Below, piece after piece: positions 61,614 to 64,000 of a stretch of 64,000 nucleotides of DNA (position 1 is the stretch's first letter; each line of letters opens with the position of its first letter). The stretch spans positions 1 to 64,000 of the forward strand of contig JANQLU010000108.1 in NCBI GenBank assembly GCA_028280445.1. Reading direction: 5' to 3'. The notes below the pieces were generated by a model that ran no database searches, was not told the origin of the DNA, and saw only the letters and a list, made by a program, of their open reading frames with translations. Source of the DNA: Pirellulaceae bacterium (lineage in GTDB: Bacteria; Planctomycetota; Planctomycetia; Pirellulales; Pirellulaceae). The position numbers and the translations under genes are program-made.

Positions 61614-63505
61614 ATCAATCCGCTCAAGGGGAATCTCCAATTGATCGCTCCAAACTACTGGATCTGGAAAGTCTGGCGTATCAAATTCAACAGGACAATG
61701 CGAAATCAAAGTTGCAAAAAACTGTTGCCATTCTGAAACACTATCCTTGGGCAAAAATCGCCAAGCGCGGCGTGCGTACGTGTATCGCCAAACTGAATTC
61801 AGGAAAGAAAATTGGCGCGATTGCGGTGCCAAACTCAAAACCAAAACTCAAATTAAGCGACAAACTGAACCAACTCGCAAAATTGATCAGCGGTAGCTTT
61901 CAGGATCACCCGTTCCATACTCAGACAAACATTGAATCTGGCAGTTTTTGTTTGTTAAATCAGTCGGTCGATTTATCGAATCCAACCGACTGGGCAGGTA
62001 TGGCCAGTCGGGCTCCCAGCCATTTGTGGAGATTTCATTTCCACTACCACGAATATCTCCTCAACGCCAACCAGCGAAACAACAATCAACATCGAGATTT
62101 TATTTTGGAGTGGATCAGCCACTATCAGCCAGAACAAACTCAGAAATCAGACGACGCTTGGCACCCGTACTGTATTTCACGCCGCATACCCGTTTGGCTT
62201 TTACTGTTGTATCTCGATAGCGGTATCGCCGAAAACACCCAAAACGAGATCCTCAACAGCATTTTACAACAGTGCCTGTATCTGCAAAAAAACCTGGAAC
62301 AAGACATCGGCGGAAATCATCTTCTCGAAAATCTTTGTGCGCTCGCTTTCGCGCACTGCGTAATCGAGAATCCTGGATTCGCGATCTGGAATGAAAAATT
62401 CCAGGCGATTCTAACGCAACAAATGAAACATCAGACGTTAGATTCTGGTGAACATTTTGAACTTTCACCTGCATACCACTGCCAAGTGATTTGGATCCTT
62501 CTGCGGATTGCTGTCTGTGTCGATCCATCGAGTCGTTTATCGTATACGAGCAGAAATTATGCGGAATCGATGTTGAATTTTCTTGCGGCCATACTGCACC
62601 CAGATGGCGAAATTCCGTTATTTGGTGACAGTGGTTTTTACGAAGCTCCTTCGGTTAAAACCTTGCGCGCTGTTGCTGATTTGGCGGGCTTCGACTGGCC
62701 GCAGGTTCAGCACGAAAATCGAACGATCGGCCACTACACCATTTTTGAGTCGTTCAGCGATTCGGAACACGAGTTTTCGATTTTGGATCACGGCCCGGTG
62801 GCAGCGGACGAATTGCCCGCGCATGGGCATTGTGATTTGACCAATTTTGAATTGTCCATTGGCAACAACCGTTGGATCGTGGACAGCGGCAATTTCAATT
62901 ACGAAGACGATTCGATGCGAGCTTATTGCCGTTCGTCGTTGGCTCATAACGTCGTCACCATCAGTCAGCAAAACCAATGTGACGTCTGGTCCAAATTTCG
63001 CATGGGCTATCGTGGGAACATCACTGAAACGCGGCAGGGCAGTTCACACAATTTTCATTGGGTGCAAACGGAACACAACGCCTATCAAAATCGACAAGGC
63101 GGTCGTTCGGTGAGAGTATTTGCCTATGATGGCCGCTCGACATGGATTTGCATCGATGTTGTCGACCCAAATTCGGTTGGTCCTGTGATTGGGCACCTGC
63201 ATATTGGCGCAACTGTTCAGTTGACTCCGTCGAACAACGACAAATTCAATTTCGACTTGTCAGACGACCAATTCCAACGCAAACTGCTATTTCTGTCGGC
63301 CGAGACGGTTGACGTGGCCCATTCCTGGTATTGTCCCGCCTTTGGCATTCGGCAGACCGCAATGACGATTGTTTACTCCGCAACGCGCGGCAATCTCGTT
63401 TGGGTATTAACAAACAGCAACAGCGAATTTTCGCTGGACACCAACGCAGACATGATTCGCATATCGATGGATAAGACCCTTATTTTTGATTGGAAAAAAA
63501 ACTGA
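61610..63505 (+). CDS. Heparinase II/III-family protein
   Basis: A 631-residue protein starting with GTG 61610. An N-terminal alpha/alpha barrel (about 100-370) contains IGGNHLLENLCALAFA and the His/Tyr region GEHFELSPAYHCQ (Tyr 289, His 290); the C-terminal beta-sandwich begins near ELPAHGHCDLTNFELSIGNN (His 405, His 407) and RSSLAHNVVTI. The family cleaves uronic-acid glycans by beta-elimination. No signal peptide is seen, so it may act in the cytoplasm on lipid-linked or nucleotide-bound intermediates, or be exported another way. In many polysaccharide loci such a protein follows a WbuB-like transferase, as here. Its stop overlaps the wecB start codon (TGATG). Confidence 0.92.
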   Translation: MNQSAQGESPIDRSKLLDLESLAYQIQQDNAKSKLQKTVAILKHYPWAKIAKRGVRTCIAKLNSGKKIGAIAVPNSKPKLKLSDKLNQLAKLISGSFQDHPFHTQTNIESGSFCLLNQSVDLSNPTDWAGMASRAPSHLWRFHFHYHEYLLNANQRNNNQHRDFILEWISHYQPEQTQKSDDAWHPYCISRRIPVWLLLLYLDSGIAENTQNEILNSILQQCLYLQKNLEQDIGGNHLLENLCALAFAHCVIENPGFAIWNEKFQAILTQQMKHQTLDSGEHFELSPAYHCQVIWILLRIAVCVDPSSRLSYTSRNYAESMLNFLAAILHPDGEIPLFGDSGFYEAPSVKTLRAVADLAGFDWPQVQHENRTIGHYTIFESFSDSEHEFSILDHGPVAADELPAHGHCDLTNFELSIGNNRWIVDSGNFNYEDDSMRAYCRSSLAHNVVTISQQNQCDVWSKFRMGYRGNITETRQGSSHNFHWVQTEHNAYQNRQGGRSVRVFAYDGRSTWICIDVVDPNSVGPVIGHLHIGATVQLTPSNNDKFNFDLSDDQFQRKLLFLSAETVDVAHSWYCPAFGIRQTAMTIVYSATRGNLVWVLTNSNSEFSLDTNADMIRISMDKTLIFDWKKN

Positions 63506-64000
63506 TGCATTTTGCTTGTATTGTTGGAGCGCGCCCGAATTTTATGAAAATCGCTCCGATCCTGCGGGCTCTGGAAAACATTCCCGCAGCAAAATACACT
63601 TTGATCCATACCGGACAACACTACGATTCGAATCTGTCCGACATTTTTTTCGAAGAACTCGAAATTCCGCCGCCTGATCTTTCTCTCGGTGTCGGCTCAG
63701 GAACACACGCCGAACAAACCGCCAAACTGCTGGTCGCGTTGGAAAATGCGTTTGTCGACGCTTCGAAAAACGGCTCGGCATTTAGTCGAGTCGTCGTGGT
63801 CGGAGACGTCAATTCCACCATGGCGGCAACGTTGGCAGCCGTAAAATTGCACATTCCTGTAGCCCATGTCGAAGCCGGTTTGCGGAGCCGCGACCGACGG
63901 ATGCCCGAAGAAATCAACCGCATCGTCACGGACAGCTTGTGCGATATGCTGCTGGTCAGTGAGCCCGAAGGCGTGGAGAATCTGCAAACCGAAGGACATC
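63505..64000 (+). CDS. wecB: UDP-N-acetylglucosamine 2-epimerase (non-hydrolysing), 3' end outside window
   Basis: The ATG at 63505 overlaps the preceding stop by one base. The 165 codons visible encode the N-terminal half of a WecB-type epimerase: CIVGARPNFMKIAPILRALE, LIHTGQHYDSNLSDIFFEEL, VVVVGDVNSTMAATLAAVKL and PVAHVEAGLRSRDRRMPEEI, then NRIVTD. The enzyme converts UDP-GlcNAc to UDP-ManNAc. The gene continues past 64000, so the polysaccharide locus is longer than the window. Confidence 0.95.
   Translation, partial: MHFACIVGARPNFMKIAPILRALENIPAAKYTLIHTGQHYDSNLSDIFFEELEIPPPDLSLGVGSGTHAEQTAKLLVALENAFVDASKNGSAFSRVVVVGDVNSTMAATLAAVKLHIPVAHVEAGLRSRDRRMPEEINRIVTDSLCDMLLVSEPEGVENLQTEGH

Overview
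The window looks like a chromosomal segment of a planctomycete, probably of the Pirellulales type (inference from gene content, not from a marker gene). Pointers are: an ECF sigma factor beside very large multi-domain secreted or anchored proteins; a formylmethanofuran:tetrahydromethanopterin formyltransferase, an archaeal-type C1 enzyme that is well known in planctomycetes; a PEP-CTERM exported protein; a sialate O-acetylesterase-like enzyme; and many short palindromic repeats between genes.

Left half (1-30500): mixed chromosomal genes. An ECF sigma factor (3498-4049) is translationally coupled to a 1113-residue membrane-anchored protein and diverges from a second giant exported protein; both giants carry a prenyltransferase/squalene-cyclase-like helical region. 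Then follow a conserved but unrecognised membrane protein with an OPT-family transporter, AMP nucleosidase, a fatty-acyl-reductase-like SDR paired with a processive-type glycosyltransferase, bifunctional proline catabolism PutA, an apparent run sialate esterase - ribosomal protein S1 homologue - pyrD, a six-TM RCK-linked ion channel with a non-canonical filter next to ftr, a methyltransferase, a flippase-like membrane protein, an unknown membrane protein and the PEP-CTERM protein, which ends in a clear Rho-independent terminator. Intergenic gaps here are rich in dispersed palindromes.

Right half (30520-64000): one continuous plus-strand surface polysaccharide locus that runs off the right edge. 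Its first part makes nucleotide sugars: GDP-fucose (fcl, gmd), UDP-glucuronate (ugd), Kdo-related steps (kdsB, kdsD) and dTDP-4-keto-6-deoxyglucose (rfbB). The middle (39033-51139) is a nonulosonic-acid module of the legionaminic type using GDP-linked precursors: LegB, LegC, a NeuD/PglD-like acetyltransferase, an SGNH hydrolase, a Wzx flippase, a divergent second NeuB-like synthase, an SpsF-type cytidylyltransferase fused to a Gfo/Idh oxidoreductase, a PtmA-like SDR, LegI, LegG and PtmE. The last part holds a candidate nonulosonate transferase, a hexapeptide acyltransferase, four GT4 enzymes, a Wzy-like polymerase, a bi-domain oxidoreductase, a heparinase II/III-family protein and the start of wecB.

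The most noteworthy points are the duplicated and divergent nonulosonate synthase set with a fused cytidylyltransferase and no separate CMP-nonulosonate synthetase; the repeated use of TTG start codons overlapping stop codons as TTGA inside that module; and the ion channel whose selectivity filter lacks GYG. No rRNA, tRNA, CRISPR array, transposase or integrase was seen.
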